From: Pontixanthobacter aestiaquae | GTDB taxonomy: Bacteria > Pseudomonadota > Alphaproteobacteria > Sphingomonadales > Sphingomonadaceae | DNA: 64,000 bases | Direction of reading: 5' to 3' | NCBI RefSeq assembly: GCF_009827455.1 | Contig: NZ_WTYZ01000001.1 | Coordinates: 1,559,001-1,623,000, forward strand | In this document: one piece after another, positions 34,291 to 42,663 of the stretch | How the letters are laid out: every line of letters begins with the position of its first letter | Position numbering within the stretch: the first letter of the stretch is position 1 | Translations under genes and position numbers: made by a program | The notes under the pieces: generated by a model | The model's input: the letters and a program-made list of their open reading frames with translations, nothing else | What the model was told of the DNA's origin: nothing | Database searches by the model: none

Positions 34291-34824
34291 ATGGCCAAGA
34301 ATAGCAAAAGACCGAAAAAGCCAAACGCAACTGGCCGCAATGACACCGAACGTTTCGTGAAGCTCGATGAGTGGATGCTAAGATCGAAATCCTATCGATT
34401 GCTGTCAGCGCCTGCGCGAGCGTTGCTTGTTGAGTTTCTGCGACTCTATAATGGTTCCAATAACGGCCACTTATGGATTTCGCAGCGTGATGCCGCATTG
34501 GCTATCGGTGTGAGGCAACATTCAACTGCAGCAAAGTACATTGATGAATTGATCGAGCGGGGCTTTCTGAAGATCATGGTGCCGGGTTCGTTCAACAACA
34601 AAACACGCCATGCGACCACCTATGCGCTGACGATGCATAAGATTGGGGAGGCTCAGCCAACAAAGGAATTTATGGACGAGAAGTTGCTTTCAAAAGAGGA
34701 AAAGCGACGTGCTGCCCAATTGACCCTGTCGTGGCGAAAAAAGAAGCCATCTGGGTTGAATGGTATACCCGCCGGATATCTGCACGAGTATGAAAATCAA
34801 CCACGTCGTGCAGGAATCGCCTAG
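34291..34824 (+). CDS. Winged-helix DNA-binding protein, possible replication initiator
   Basis: About 177 aa from the ATG at 34291, which has AAAGG upstream; an ATG at 34264 is the alternative. The N-terminus is very basic. The centre SYRLLSAPARALLVEFLRLYNGSNNGHLWISQRDAALAIGVRQHSTAAKYIDELIERGFL is a helix-turn-helix of the kind found in small phage and island replication or regulator proteins. The C-terminus is basic (LSWRKKKPSG). It follows alpA by 44 bases. Initiator function with the 11-bp array as origin is only inferred; a plain regulator is equally possible. Confidence 0.6.
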   Translation: MAKNSKRPKKPNATGRNDTERFVKLDEWMLRSKSYRLLSAPARALLVEFLRLYNGSNNGHLWISQRDAALAIGVRQHSTAAKYIDELIERGFLKIMVPGSFNNKTRHATTYALTMHKIGEAQPTKEFMDEKLLSKEEKRRAAQLTLSWRKKKPSGLNGIPAGYLHEYENQPRRAGIA

Positions 34825-35161
34825 TTTAGCGGGTGCGATAATCGTACCACATATAATATACCACGCAGTGGTGTTTCTGACGGTTCGGCGAGCGAGCATA
34901 AAGAGCCAGCTTACTTAGACAGGGGCGGGGCCATAACAACGGCTCCGCCTACTACCTACCCCAACGTGGTGCAGGAACGCGGCCCTGATTCTGCAGTGGT
35001 TCCATTGAGGTTATCTCAAACGGGGGTGGGGGCAAATCTGAAAGTACCCGACTGAAAAAAATATATCCAATTTTTCTATACGCCCCCTTCAGGGGCGGCA
35101 TTGCCGTAAGACGGGCGTCGTTCCGCGAACGATGGTCGGATAGGCATTGCAATATCCTTCT
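34825..35161. other. Non-coding region between convergent island genes
   Basis: 337 bases without a credible gene, AT-rich in part. Seen: an imperfect palindrome GTGCGAT-a-ATCGTAC (34833-34847); a short hairpin ACCAC-gca-GTGGT followed by GTTT (34860-34872), which could end the winged-helix transcript; a hairpin GGCGGGGCC-n8-GGCTCCGCC (34924-34949); and CCCC-ttca-GGGG near 35083-35095. The last two could end transcription of the convergent genes, but neither has a strong T-run. Confidence 0.5.
34924..34949. terminator. Hairpin, possible terminator of the winged-helix gene
   Basis: A nine-base-pair stem GGCGGGGCC / GGCTCCGCC with an eight-base loop (one G-T pair), about 100 bases after the winged-helix gene stop. 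No T-run follows, so intrinsic termination is uncertain. Confidence 0.4.
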
Positions 35162-35410
35162 TCAGCGTCTCACTGAGTCGATCAGCGTTGAGGCCTCTAA
35201 TTCTAGTGCAGCGGCCACATCGGCAAATTCTACAAAGTCCAGACGCCGCTCGCCTATCTCATAGCGCGAAACATGCTGTTGATGATGGCCAATCTTTTCA
35301 GCCAATTCGCGTTGCGACCAGCCGAGCTTCTTCCGCCGATCAACCAACTGGCCAATCAGTTTTCGATACCGTTCGTCGTGAAAGCCCTTGGCCAAATTTG
35401 CTACCCGCAA
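35162..35410 (-). CDS. Xre-family helix-turn-helix regulator
   Basis: 82 aa, a single HTH_3 domain: IGQLVDRRKKLGWSQRELAEKIGHHQQHVSRYEIGERRLDFVEFADVAAALE. No additional sensor domain. It is divergent from the island membrane-protein gene, with an operator-like inverted repeat in the shared promoter region. It could be a repressor of the island's cargo or of its own gene, similar to control proteins of restriction-modification modules. Confidence 0.88.
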   Translation of the reverse strand: MRVANLAKGFHDERYRKLIGQLVDRRKKLGWSQRELAEKIGHHQQHVSRYEIGERRLDFVEFADVAAALELEASTLIDSVRR

Positions 35411-35442
35411 TCGTTATGCGGCGTGTGTCGGCCCTCCTGTCA

Positions 35443-35464
35443 TTTACACAAAAACCGTGTGAAA
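35443..35464. promoter_or_regulatory. Candidate operator of the Xre regulator
   Basis: TTTACAC (35443-35449) and GTGTGAAA (35457-35464) form a nearly symmetric inverted repeat separated by AAAAACC. It lies in the gap between the divergent Xre gene and the membrane-protein gene, 33 bases before the Xre start. Confidence 0.5.
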
Positions 35465-35510
35465 CTAGGGCGTGGTTGAGGGATTGGATCGGGTAGGGAC
35501 TTGCGGCTTC

Positions 35511-36338
35511 ATGACTAGCTATTGCCAAGATCAACACCAACGCCGTGAGGAGGCTGTAGAAGCTGCGTTGACTATATCTGCTAAGCGTGCAGCTCAAGTT
35601 AAGCGAAGGGCGTTTGATGGACTTCTAGCGACGTTTATTGGGCTAGCCGTAACGGCGGGATTCTACTTCGTGAATGCCGACAGCTTATGGCAACTTCCCG
35701 CCACTATTTCCGGTTTGGCGGCGCTTTACACGTGGCACAATGTCCTTCTTTTCGGCTCAATGAACGATGTTCAACTACGTGCCATTTCTGCAGTCGAGGG
35801 CGGGGGCTTCACCGTCGAGCAAACCAAGCAATCAACGCCGCTAGGTTGCAAACTCAAAGTGATCTTAGAGCCAACGACACAAACGACTGCCCACCTCTGG
35901 GATGAATCTTGTGTAGCCGATCAGATTGACGCCGATGACGCAACAACCTTCGCATGGACCCCTTCCGGTACCTTTGCCGCAATCGAATTGCCGCAAAAGC
36001 CACAAGGAAAGCTGGTGCTGGCTGATTACCAAACGGCTCTGGCAAAACGAATTGATCGGCTGGTCGCTCTGGAAAACGAACAAGCAGCACGCAAATTGCT
36101 CAAGCAGGTTGAACGAATTGAAAACACGGTCGCCATCGACGACCTTTCCAAGTTTGGCCAAGCATTTGTTTCAGGGAGCGAATGGCTGATCGCCAAGGTG
36201 CAATTTCCTTCTGAGGGAGTGTCAGTGGAGGGCCTGGAGCATGATCCACAGTTGCTGGCCTTCTTGCGTGACGATGATTGTTTAGAAGCGTTTCTGAATG
36301 GCGTTTATGCTGGGCATGAAGACTATGAAATGGACTAG
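35511..36338 (+). CDS. Island membrane protein of unknown function
   Basis: 275 aa from the ATG at 35511; a GTG at 35472 with AGGG nearby would add 13 residues. A charged N-terminus of about 35 residues precedes two adjacent transmembrane helices (FDGLLATFIGLAVTAGFYFV and LPATISGLAALYTWHNVLLF), then a soluble cytoplasmic region of about 190 residues with a long helix (ALAKRIDRLVALENEQAARKLLKQVERIE). No family is recognised. The layout of a two-helix hairpin plus helical domain is common in membrane-acting defence or toxin proteins. It sits between a divergent Xre regulator and the type I restriction operon. Confidence 0.65.
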   Translation: MTSYCQDQHQRREEAVEAALTISAKRAAQVKRRAFDGLLATFIGLAVTAGFYFVNADSLWQLPATISGLAALYTWHNVLLFGSMNDVQLRAISAVEGGGFTVEQTKQSTPLGCKLKVILEPTTQTTAHLWDESCVADQIDADDATTFAWTPSGTFAAIELPQKPQGKLVLADYQTALAKRIDRLVALENEQAARKLLKQVERIENTVAIDDLSKFGQAFVSGSEWLIAKVQFPSEGVSVEGLEHDPQLLAFLRDDDCLEAFLNGVYAGHEDYEMD

Positions 36339-36462
36339 ATTCCAACGTCCTTGAACGCTCGTATTCAGATCAGAAAACGCCGTATTTTTCCGACTCTGGT
36401 TGCTGCGTCTTGGAATTTCAAAGACCTTTGAAGCGATTATGCCCCATTCGGCAGTGTTGGCC

Positions 36463-36526
36463 GATAGGGTCGTTTTCCCTATTTTGCGTCATCTAATAGG
36501 GTTTTGATGGGGGAGCTTTCCCTATT
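36463..36526. promoter_or_regulatory. Four CCCTAT(T/C) repeats upstream of hsdM
   Basis: Copies: GATAGGG at 36463-36469 (inverted), CCCTATT at 36477-36483, AATAGGG at 36495-36501 (inverted) and CCCTATT at 36520-36526. The second and third form an inverted repeat with an 11-base centre. They lie 60-125 bases before the hsdM start in an otherwise empty 248-base gap, so they probably bind a regulator of the restriction operon. Confidence 0.5.
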
Positions 36527-36586
36527 GGCAATCGCCTGTCATCGGCTAAGCCTAGGCGATACAATTGAACTAAGGATTTCCTACGC

Positions 36587-38041
36587 ATGTTTGAGCAGAC
36601 CTTCAAGAATATCGAAGACGTATTGTGGAAGGAGGCGGGCTGCACAACCGAACTGGATTACACCGAGCAAACATCATGGTTGCTGTTTCTAAAGTATCTG
36701 AATGACCTCGCTTCCGCGCGGGAAATCGAAGCAGAGCTAGAGGGTAAGGAATACACGCCTATCCTTGATCGTCGGTACAGGTGGTCAAGCTGGGCAGCCC
36801 CTAAGAACGATGATGGCGAGTTTGACCATGACAGCGCGCGGGTTGGTGATGACCTGATCCAATTCTTAGATGATGACTTGTTTCCCTATCTGCGCGGCTT
36901 TAAGGCTCGCGCGGAAAGCGCCGACACCATCGAATACAAAATCGGCGAGATATTTGGCGAAATCAAAAACAAGTTCACCAGCGGATATTCGTTGCGCGAT
37001 GCGTTGGAATTGGTGGATGCGCTATCGTTCCGCTCGCAGGACCAGAAGCACGAGCTTTCGCACCTCTACGAAGCCAAAATCAAGAATATGGGCAACGCTG
37101 GCCGAAATGGTGGCGAGTATTACACCCCAAGGCCGCTCATTCGTGCGATGATAGCCGTTGTCGATCCACAGGTTGGCGAGACGGTATATGACGGGGCTTG
37201 TGGCTCTGGCGGCTTCCTGTGCGAAGCCTACGATCATATGCGCGCCAAACCAAAGCTAAGCACTGGTGATGTGCGGACGCTTCAGGAAAGCACATTCGTG
37301 GGGAAGGAAAAGAAGAGTCTCGCATACGTCATCGCCACGATGAATATGATTCTGCACGGCATTGAGGCACCGAACCTAATCCATACAAATACACTGACTG
37401 AGAATGTGATGGACCTTCAAGAGAAGGATAAGTTCGATGTGGTGCTGGCTAACCCGCCATTTGGCGGAAAGGAACGGAAAGAAGTTCAGCAGAATTTTGC
37501 GATAAAGACGGGTGAGACAGCGTTTCTATTCCTCCAGCATTTTATGCGGTCGCTAAAAGCAGGTGGCCGCGCGGCTATCGTTATCAAGAACACCTTTTTG
37601 TCAAACACCGAGAAGGCAAGCGTGACCCTGCGTAAGGAGCTACTGGAAAGCTGTAATCTCCATACAATCCTCGACATGCCAAGTGGTACCTTTCTTGGTG
37701 CGGGAGTTAAGACGGTGGTGCTGTTCTTTGAAAAGGGTAAGCCGACCAAGCGCATTTGGTATTACCAGCTCGATCCGGGCCGCAACATGGGTAAGACTAA
37801 CCCGCTGAATGACGATGACATGGCGGAATTTGTAAGGCATTATCCGACGTCGGCCGATAGCGAAAATAGCTGGACTGTCGCGGTCGACGAAAGCGATATC
37901 AGAAACTACGATTTGTCACCGAAAAATCCAAATGCGCCGGAGGAGACACCGCTCCGGTCGCCGGAAGAAATTATCGCGGAAATGAAGAAGCTGGACGCTG
38001 AAAATATTACGATCATAGCCGATATCGAGGCAATGCTATGA
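36587..38041 (+). CDS. hsdM: Type I restriction-modification DNA methyltransferase subunit HsdM
   Basis: 484 aa. The N-terminal HsdM_N helical domain (FEQTFKNIEDVLWKEAG, LLFLKYLNDL) is followed by the N6-adenine methylase domain. The S-adenosylmethionine motif I is DGACGSGGFL at about residues 202-211, and the catalytic motif IV is NPPF at about 289-292. NGGEYYTPRPLIRAM is the typical lead-in. With HsdS it methylates adenine in a bipartite target. Its stop overlaps the hsdS start by four bases (ATGA). Confidence 0.97.
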   Translation: MFEQTFKNIEDVLWKEAGCTTELDYTEQTSWLLFLKYLNDLASAREIEAELEGKEYTPILDRRYRWSSWAAPKNDDGEFDHDSARVGDDLIQFLDDDLFPYLRGFKARAESADTIEYKIGEIFGEIKNKFTSGYSLRDALELVDALSFRSQDQKHELSHLYEAKIKNMGNAGRNGGEYYTPRPLIRAMIAVVDPQVGETVYDGACGSGGFLCEAYDHMRAKPKLSTGDVRTLQESTFVGKEKKSLAYVIATMNMILHGIEAPNLIHTNTLTENVMDLQEKDKFDVVLANPPFGGKERKEVQQNFAIKTGETAFLFLQHFMRSLKAGGRAAIVIKNTFLSNTEKASVTLRKELLESCNLHTILDMPSGTFLGAGVKTVVLFFEKGKPTKRIWYYQLDPGRNMGKTNPLNDDDMAEFVRHYPTSADSENSWTVAVDESDIRNYDLSPKNPNAPEETPLRSPEEIIAEMKKLDAENITIIADIEAML

Positions 38042-39231
38042 AGACCGTTCCGCTCGGCGAACTTATCAAACTACAAAGTGGATTTGCATTCCGAAGTGCC
38101 GACTATGTAAAAAAGGGCCATTTTCTAGTTAGAATTAGCAACGTTCAGCAAAATCAGATTTCCCTCACAAGCCCAAAATATGTTGCGCTTGACGACAAAA
38201 CGAGAAAATTTGCACTGAATGAGGGGGACATTCTAACGTCGCTTACTGGAAATGTCGGACGTGTCGCCAAAGTTGATGAAGCTAATCTTCCAGCTGCTTT
38301 AAACCAGCGTGTCGCGCGAATAACCGTTGCTTCTGACAAACTTGATCCGTGTTTCCTCTACCAGTTCTGTTCTAGTGCTGCTTTTCGCGATGCTCTTTCA
38401 CGGCAAGGTCATGGCGCGGCGCAAAAAAATGTCAGTCCAAAACAGATTGAGGAAATCCGAATTCCTGTTCCATCTCTTGCCAAGCAGAAGCAGATCGTAG
38501 CCTTTTTGGATAAGGCACTCGCTGGAATCGGCACCGTCGTCGCCAATGCGGAAAAGAACTTGGCAAATGCGCAGGAACTGTTTGATGTCGAGCTGCGCAG
38601 GGCATTCGATAGCCTCGCGGATAGTTGCAACCAGTTAACTTTGGCGGAAGCGGCAATCGACTTTGGACGAGGAAAGTCCAAACACCGACCTAGAAACGAT
38701 CCGAAGCTATATGGCGGGCGATATCCGTTTGTCCAAACTGGAGACGTGCGAAATAGCAACCACATCCTCCGATCTTATTCGCAATCCTACAACGATAACG
38801 GATTAGCTCAGAGCAAGTTATGGCCGAAAGGAACGCTGTGTGTAACCATCGCGGCCAATATAGCGGAAACAGCAGTTCTGGATTTCGAAGCATGCTTCCC
38901 CGATAGTATTATTGGAATAGTGGTGGATGACCGACTTACCACAGAATTCTACGTCGAATATTTGCTGCAATCACTGAAATCTACTTTGCAGTCTAAAGGT
39001 AAGGGCAGCGCGCAAGCAAACATAAATTTGGCGACCTTCGCGAATGAGAGGTTTCCATTTCCCTCCTTGGAGAAGCAGCGAGAGATTACGGATCACCTAG
39101 ATAAGATGAGCAAAAACATAAGTTTACTTAAAGCCAATTATTCCATGAAGATCGACGAGCTAAATGTGATGCGCGAGTGCATTCTCCATTCTGCTTTCTC
39201 CGCACATCTTATCAATGCGCAAGGGAAGTAG
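38038..39231 (+). CDS. hsdS: Type I restriction specificity subunit HsdS
   Basis: 397 aa with two target-recognition domains in tandem. Each ends in the conserved helical spacer: PSLAKQKQIVAFLDKALAGIG (about residue 145) and PSLEKQREITDHLDKMSKNI (about residue 345). PLGELIKLQSGFAFRSADYVKKG opens the first domain. Each domain reads one half of a bipartite sequence; the target cannot be predicted by eye. It is translationally coupled with hsdM. Confidence 0.95.
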   Translation: MKTVPLGELIKLQSGFAFRSADYVKKGHFLVRISNVQQNQISLTSPKYVALDDKTRKFALNEGDILTSLTGNVGRVAKVDEANLPAALNQRVARITVASDKLDPCFLYQFCSSAAFRDALSRQGHGAAQKNVSPKQIEEIRIPVPSLAKQKQIVAFLDKALAGIGTVVANAEKNLANAQELFDVELRRAFDSLADSCNQLTLAEAAIDFGRGKSKHRPRNDPKLYGGRYPFVQTGDVRNSNHILRSYSQSYNDNGLAQSKLWPKGTLCVTIAANIAETAVLDFEACFPDSIIGIVVDDRLTTEFYVEYLLQSLKSTLQSKGKGSAQANINLATFANERFPFPSLEKQREITDHLDKMSKNISLLKANYSMKIDELNVMRECILHSAFSAHLINAQGK

Positions 39232-39235
39232 CTAC

Positions 39236-41590
39236 ATGAACGAAGCGGAAACCCGCGCCGAGCTTATCGATCCTGCCCTCAAACTAGCAGGTTGGGGCGA
39301 AGTGGCGGAAAGTCGCGTACGGCGCGAAACTATTGCTCCGGGGCGATTGCAGGGTAGCGGCAAGCGGGCAAAGCCCAGCATTGCCGACTATGTGCTAACT
39401 TATCGCAACCGCAAGCTGGCGGTCATCGAAGCCAAAAAGCGCGACCTTTCCGATACCGAAGGTGTTGGCCAAGCCAAACGCGACGCCACTTCGTTAAAGA
39501 CCCGTTTTGCCTTCTCCACCAACGGTCGTCGCATTTACCGGATCGACATGGAAACCGGCAAGGAAGGCTATGTTGACCGCTACCCTACGCCGGAGGAAAT
39601 GTGGGACGCGACCTTTGCAGAGGAAAACGCATGGCGCGACCGTTTCGCCGCTGTTCCTTATGAAACTCGTGGCGGCACATTTGAGCCACGCTATTATCAG
39701 GACAACGCCATTGAAGCTGCGCTGGACGCTATCGCAAAGGGCGACGACCGCGTATTGCTGACGCTCGCGACCGGCACAGGCAAAACCGCCATTGCATTTC
39801 AGATTGCTTGGAAGCTTTTCCACTCTCGCTGGAATCTTGGGGACTGGAAGTGCGAAGGCGAGCCTACACGTCGCCCGCGTATCCTATTCTTAGCCGACCG
39901 TAACATTCTGGCTAATCAAGCTTACAACAGCTTCTCTGCCTTCCCTGAGGATGCATTGTCGCGGGTTGAGCCAGCCGATATTCGCAAGAAGGGGAGAGTG
40001 CCAAAGAACGCCAGTATTTTCTTCACGATTTTCCAGACCTTCATGTCCGGTACGGATGCGGCTGGCCAGCCGGACCCATATTTTGGAGAGTATCCGCCCG
40101 ATTTCTTTGACTGTATCGTGGTCGACGAATGTCATCGAGGAGGCGCGAATGATGAAAGCACGTGGCGTGCAATTCTCGACCATTTCAGCCCAGCGGTGCA
40201 AATTGGTCTGACTGCCACTCCCAAGCGCGACAACAACGTGGATACCTACGCCTATTTCGGCGAGCCGGTTTATTCCTACTCGCTAAAAGAGGGCATCAAT
40301 GACGGCTACCTGACGCCGTTCAAAGTAGTCCAGCTCGCCACCACTATCGACGAGTATCTCTACACGCCTGATGACGACGTGTTGGAGGGCGAAGTCGAAG
40401 AAGGGAAACGCTACGTCGAAAGCGACTTTAACCGCAGCATCGAAATCCGGCAGCGAGAAGAATATCGCGTCCGCACCTTCATGTCGAAAACCAGACCGCA
40501 AGATAAAACACTGGTTTTCTGCGCGACGCAGGATCATGCGGCTCTAGTCCGCGATATCATCAACCAGAACAAGCAAAGCACTGATCCTAACTACTGCGTG
40601 CGTGTGACGGCCAATGACGGCGCGCTGGGCGAGCAACACCTTCGGCAGTTTCAGGACAATGAAAAAACCGTCCCAACCATACTAACAACCTCGCAAAAGC
40701 TATCGACTGGTGTGGATGCGCGGAACGTTCGCAATATCGTGTTGATGCGGCCCATCAATTCAATGATCGAATTCAAGCAGATTATCGGGCGTGGGACGCG
40801 TCTCTACGATGGCAAAGACTACTTCACGATTCTGGATTTCGTCAAAGCCCATCACCATTTCCAAGACCCTGATTGGGACGGCGATCCAATCGATCCGGTG
40901 ACTGGCGCAGAGTCTGGTACCGAAACAGGTGAGGGCAGTGGCGAGACAGGCACTGAATGCGGTCAAGGAGGCCAAGAGGGTGGTGGCGAGTCTAACAGAC
41001 CGCAAAAGCTCAAGATCAAGCTGGCAGATGGCAAAGAGCGAACATTCCAGCACATTGAAGCGACTATGTTTATGGGGCCGGATGGCACACCGCTTTCGGT
41101 TGCCCAGTTTATTGAGACGCTATTCGGCCAGCTACCTGATCTGTTTAAGGATGAAACCGAGCTTCGCGAAATCTGGAGTGATCCAACAACACGCAGGGGG
41201 CTGATCGAAGGACTGGCCGAACGTGGGTTTAGTGGCGAGCAACTGGACGAAATCCGCAAGTTAACCAAGGGCGAGGATAGCGACTTGTTCGATGTGCTGG
41301 CCTACATCGCTTACGCTAGGCCGCCCACGACCCGCACAGAGCGTGTTAAAGGCAGGCGTGGGGACATACTCTCGCAGTACGATCCGAAGACACAGGAATT
41401 CCTCGACTTCGTTCTGTCACATTATGTTGCAGAAGGTGTAGAGCAGCTCGATACCGACAATCTGAAAGGCTTGCTGACCCTCAAGTACGGCAGCACACAC
41501 GATGCAGCGGAACGGCTGGGCAGTGTAAAAGATATCCGCACCAACTTCGTAGGATTCCAGCGCGGGCTTTATAAAGGTACCCAGAGTTGA
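39236..41590 (+). CDS. hsdR: Type I restriction endonuclease/translocase subunit HsdR
   Basis: 784 aa from the ATG at 39236, which has GGGAAG upstream. The N-terminal PD-(D/E)xK nuclease has IADYVLTYRNRKLAVIEAKK (Asp51, Glu65-Lys67). The superfamily 2 motor has Walker A LATGTGKTA (about 178-186), DECHRGG (297-303) and motif VI QIIGRGTRLYDG. An acidic Gly/Glu-rich linker (about residues 560-590) precedes the C-terminal HsdM-interacting helical domain. It translocates and cleaves DNA lacking methylation. The gene directly follows hsdS, and its stop is two bases from the convergent membrane-protein gene. Confidence 0.96.
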   Translation: MNEAETRAELIDPALKLAGWGEVAESRVRRETIAPGRLQGSGKRAKPSIADYVLTYRNRKLAVIEAKKRDLSDTEGVGQAKRDATSLKTRFAFSTNGRRIYRIDMETGKEGYVDRYPTPEEMWDATFAEENAWRDRFAAVPYETRGGTFEPRYYQDNAIEAALDAIAKGDDRVLLTLATGTGKTAIAFQIAWKLFHSRWNLGDWKCEGEPTRRPRILFLADRNILANQAYNSFSAFPEDALSRVEPADIRKKGRVPKNASIFFTIFQTFMSGTDAAGQPDPYFGEYPPDFFDCIVVDECHRGGANDESTWRAILDHFSPAVQIGLTATPKRDNNVDTYAYFGEPVYSYSLKEGINDGYLTPFKVVQLATTIDEYLYTPDDDVLEGEVEEGKRYVESDFNRSIEIRQREEYRVRTFMSKTRPQDKTLVFCATQDHAALVRDIINQNKQSTDPNYCVRVTANDGALGEQHLRQFQDNEKTVPTILTTSQKLSTGVDARNVRNIVLMRPINSMIEFKQIIGRGTRLYDGKDYFTILDFVKAHHHFQDPDWDGDPIDPVTGAESGTETGEGSGETGTECGQGGQEGGGESNRPQKLKIKLADGKERTFQHIEATMFMGPDGTPLSVAQFIETLFGQLPDLFKDETELREIWSDPTTRRGLIEGLAERGFSGEQLDEIRKLTKGEDSDLFDVLAYIAYARPPTTRTERVKGRRGDILSQYDPKTQEFLDFVLSHYVAEGVEQLDTDNLKGLLTLKYGSTHDAAERLGSVKDIRTNFVGFQRGLYKGTQS

Positions 41591-41592
41591 GC

Positions 41593-42477
41593 TTAAGGCT
41601 CATTCTGTCGTTTAGATTTCCAGTCTGACAGATTTCGCCAAACCATCACGCCTGTTAAAAGGCACAAGGGCAACACAAAAACGACTAGCTCAAATCCAGT
41701 TGAACTTGGAGATTTGGCCAATCCCAACATATCGCGAAATCCAACTGCGGCGATAATGTAACCTGCCAGTGTAAGAAGGTCTTGTGTGCCGCTTATTGGG
41801 GCGGCTGTCATAACCAGCCTCACAGCAACTAGTGCCGCAAGAAATATGAACAGCAAGGCGCTAACGGCTATCGTCGTTTGTTCGACGACAGATCGTTCCA
41901 AGGTAACCTCCCAATTCAATTCGTTGCCAGTCAATCTCATGGTCCGATCAGGGAAGAGCTTTACGACCTGATACTTTATTGTTGGATTGTTTTCTGGCGT
42001 AGCCAGAAAGGCGGCTGGCACAATTTCGATGTCGTCAAAGGGGAATGGTGCAACGCTTTGATGAGCGGGTATTGAAAACCGTTTAGACTGCCCGCCATAA
42101 AACGTACGTCCACCGACTTTTTTACACTCAAATGCCACCTGTTGGGGATAGAATAACTGGTCGGGACTTCTTTCATGGACATCCAATGAAAGGCACTTTT
42201 TAGACGCGCTGACGCTTTCTGGAAGCTCTTGTCTGGCCTCGACGGTCAGAGAAACCTCAACCGCGTTTTCTTCACGCAAATAGCGATGCAAAAGCAAGGT
42301 TACTTCGTATGGCTCGGTCGTCCCCTCAACCTGTTGTAGCACCATAGTTTGTGAGCCGCGATTCGCATATTCATCGTTGACTAGGAGTCCAAACACAAAA
42401 AGTACCGCTATGATCGTTGTGAGGATCGCGGCAAACCAAATAGAGCCTTCCTTAAGCGAACTAAGCAACTGTCTCAT
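41593..42477 (-). CDS. Island membrane protein, DUF4436-like
   Basis: 294 aa. One N-terminal transmembrane helix (FAAILTTIIAVLFVFGLLV), then an extracytoplasmic domain of about 160 residues with SIPAHQSVAPFPFDDIEIVPAAFLA, then three C-terminal helices. This topology and the FPFD element resemble DUF4436 proteins, but the match is by eye and weak. It is convergent with hsdR at the right end of the island. A host-envelope or defence accessory role is possible; nothing in the sequence proves one. Confidence 0.55.
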   Translation of the reverse strand: MRQLLSSLKEGSIWFAAILTTIIAVLFVFGLLVNDEYANRGSQTMVLQQVEGTTEPYEVTLLLHRYLREENAVEVSLTVEARQELPESVSASKKCLSLDVHERSPDQLFYPQQVAFECKKVGGRTFYGGQSKRFSIPAHQSVAPFPFDDIEIVPAAFLATPENNPTIKYQVVKLFPDRTMRLTGNELNWEVTLERSVVEQTTIAVSALLFIFLAALVAVRLVMTAAPISGTQDLLTLAGYIIAAVGFRDMLGLAKSPSSTGFELVVFVLPLCLLTGVMVWRNLSDWKSKRQNEP

Positions 42478-42544
42478 CGTAATCCTTTGCGGAATTGAAC
42501 GTAGCTGTCATGGCTTACTTCGCAAGCGCTACCACGTCGATGCC

Positions 42545-42565
42545 GGTGCTTACTCCGTGCTTACC
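42545..42565. repeat. Probable integrase arm site, right (tandem GTGCTTAC)
   Basis: 21 bp identical to 32519-32539, with two GTGCTTAC copies 11 bases apart in the same orientation. It lies 43 bases inside the right attachment repeat, in a non-coding gap. It mirrors the left site and is best explained as an integrase-binding arm. Confidence 0.7.
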
Positions 42566-42608
42566 TAGCCCCTAACGGGGTGAATGTGTTTTTGGCTAAG
42601 TTATTGAA

Positions 42609-42663
42609 TATGATGGTCGGGGAGACAGGATTTGAACCTGCGACCCCCTGTACCCAAAACAGG
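42609..42663. repeat. Island attachment site, right end (inside tRNA-Pro)
   Basis: A 55-bp copy identical to 32352-32406. It covers the 3' part of the intact tRNA-Pro(TGG) gene and a few bases beyond the CCA. Recombination between the two copies would excise the island and leave the tRNA intact. Confidence 0.95.

Larger units (their letters stand above)
32352..42663. mobile_element. Genomic island integrated in tRNA-Pro(TGG)
   Basis: About 10.3 kb between two perfect 55-bp direct repeats. It carries a tyrosine integrase at the left end, an AlpA-like regulator, a winged-helix protein, an Xre regulator, two membrane proteins and a type I restriction-modification operon. No transposase or conjugation genes are present, so it is a non-self-transmissible integrative element. 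The interior is visibly less GC-rich than both flanks. The right repeat is part of the intact tRNA gene, so integration kept the tRNA functional. Confidence 0.93.

Noticed and set aside
36587..41590. BREX/DISARM or other extended defence system around the methylase
   Set aside because: Only hsdM, hsdS and hsdR are present; no pglZ, brxC or drm-like genes are seen.
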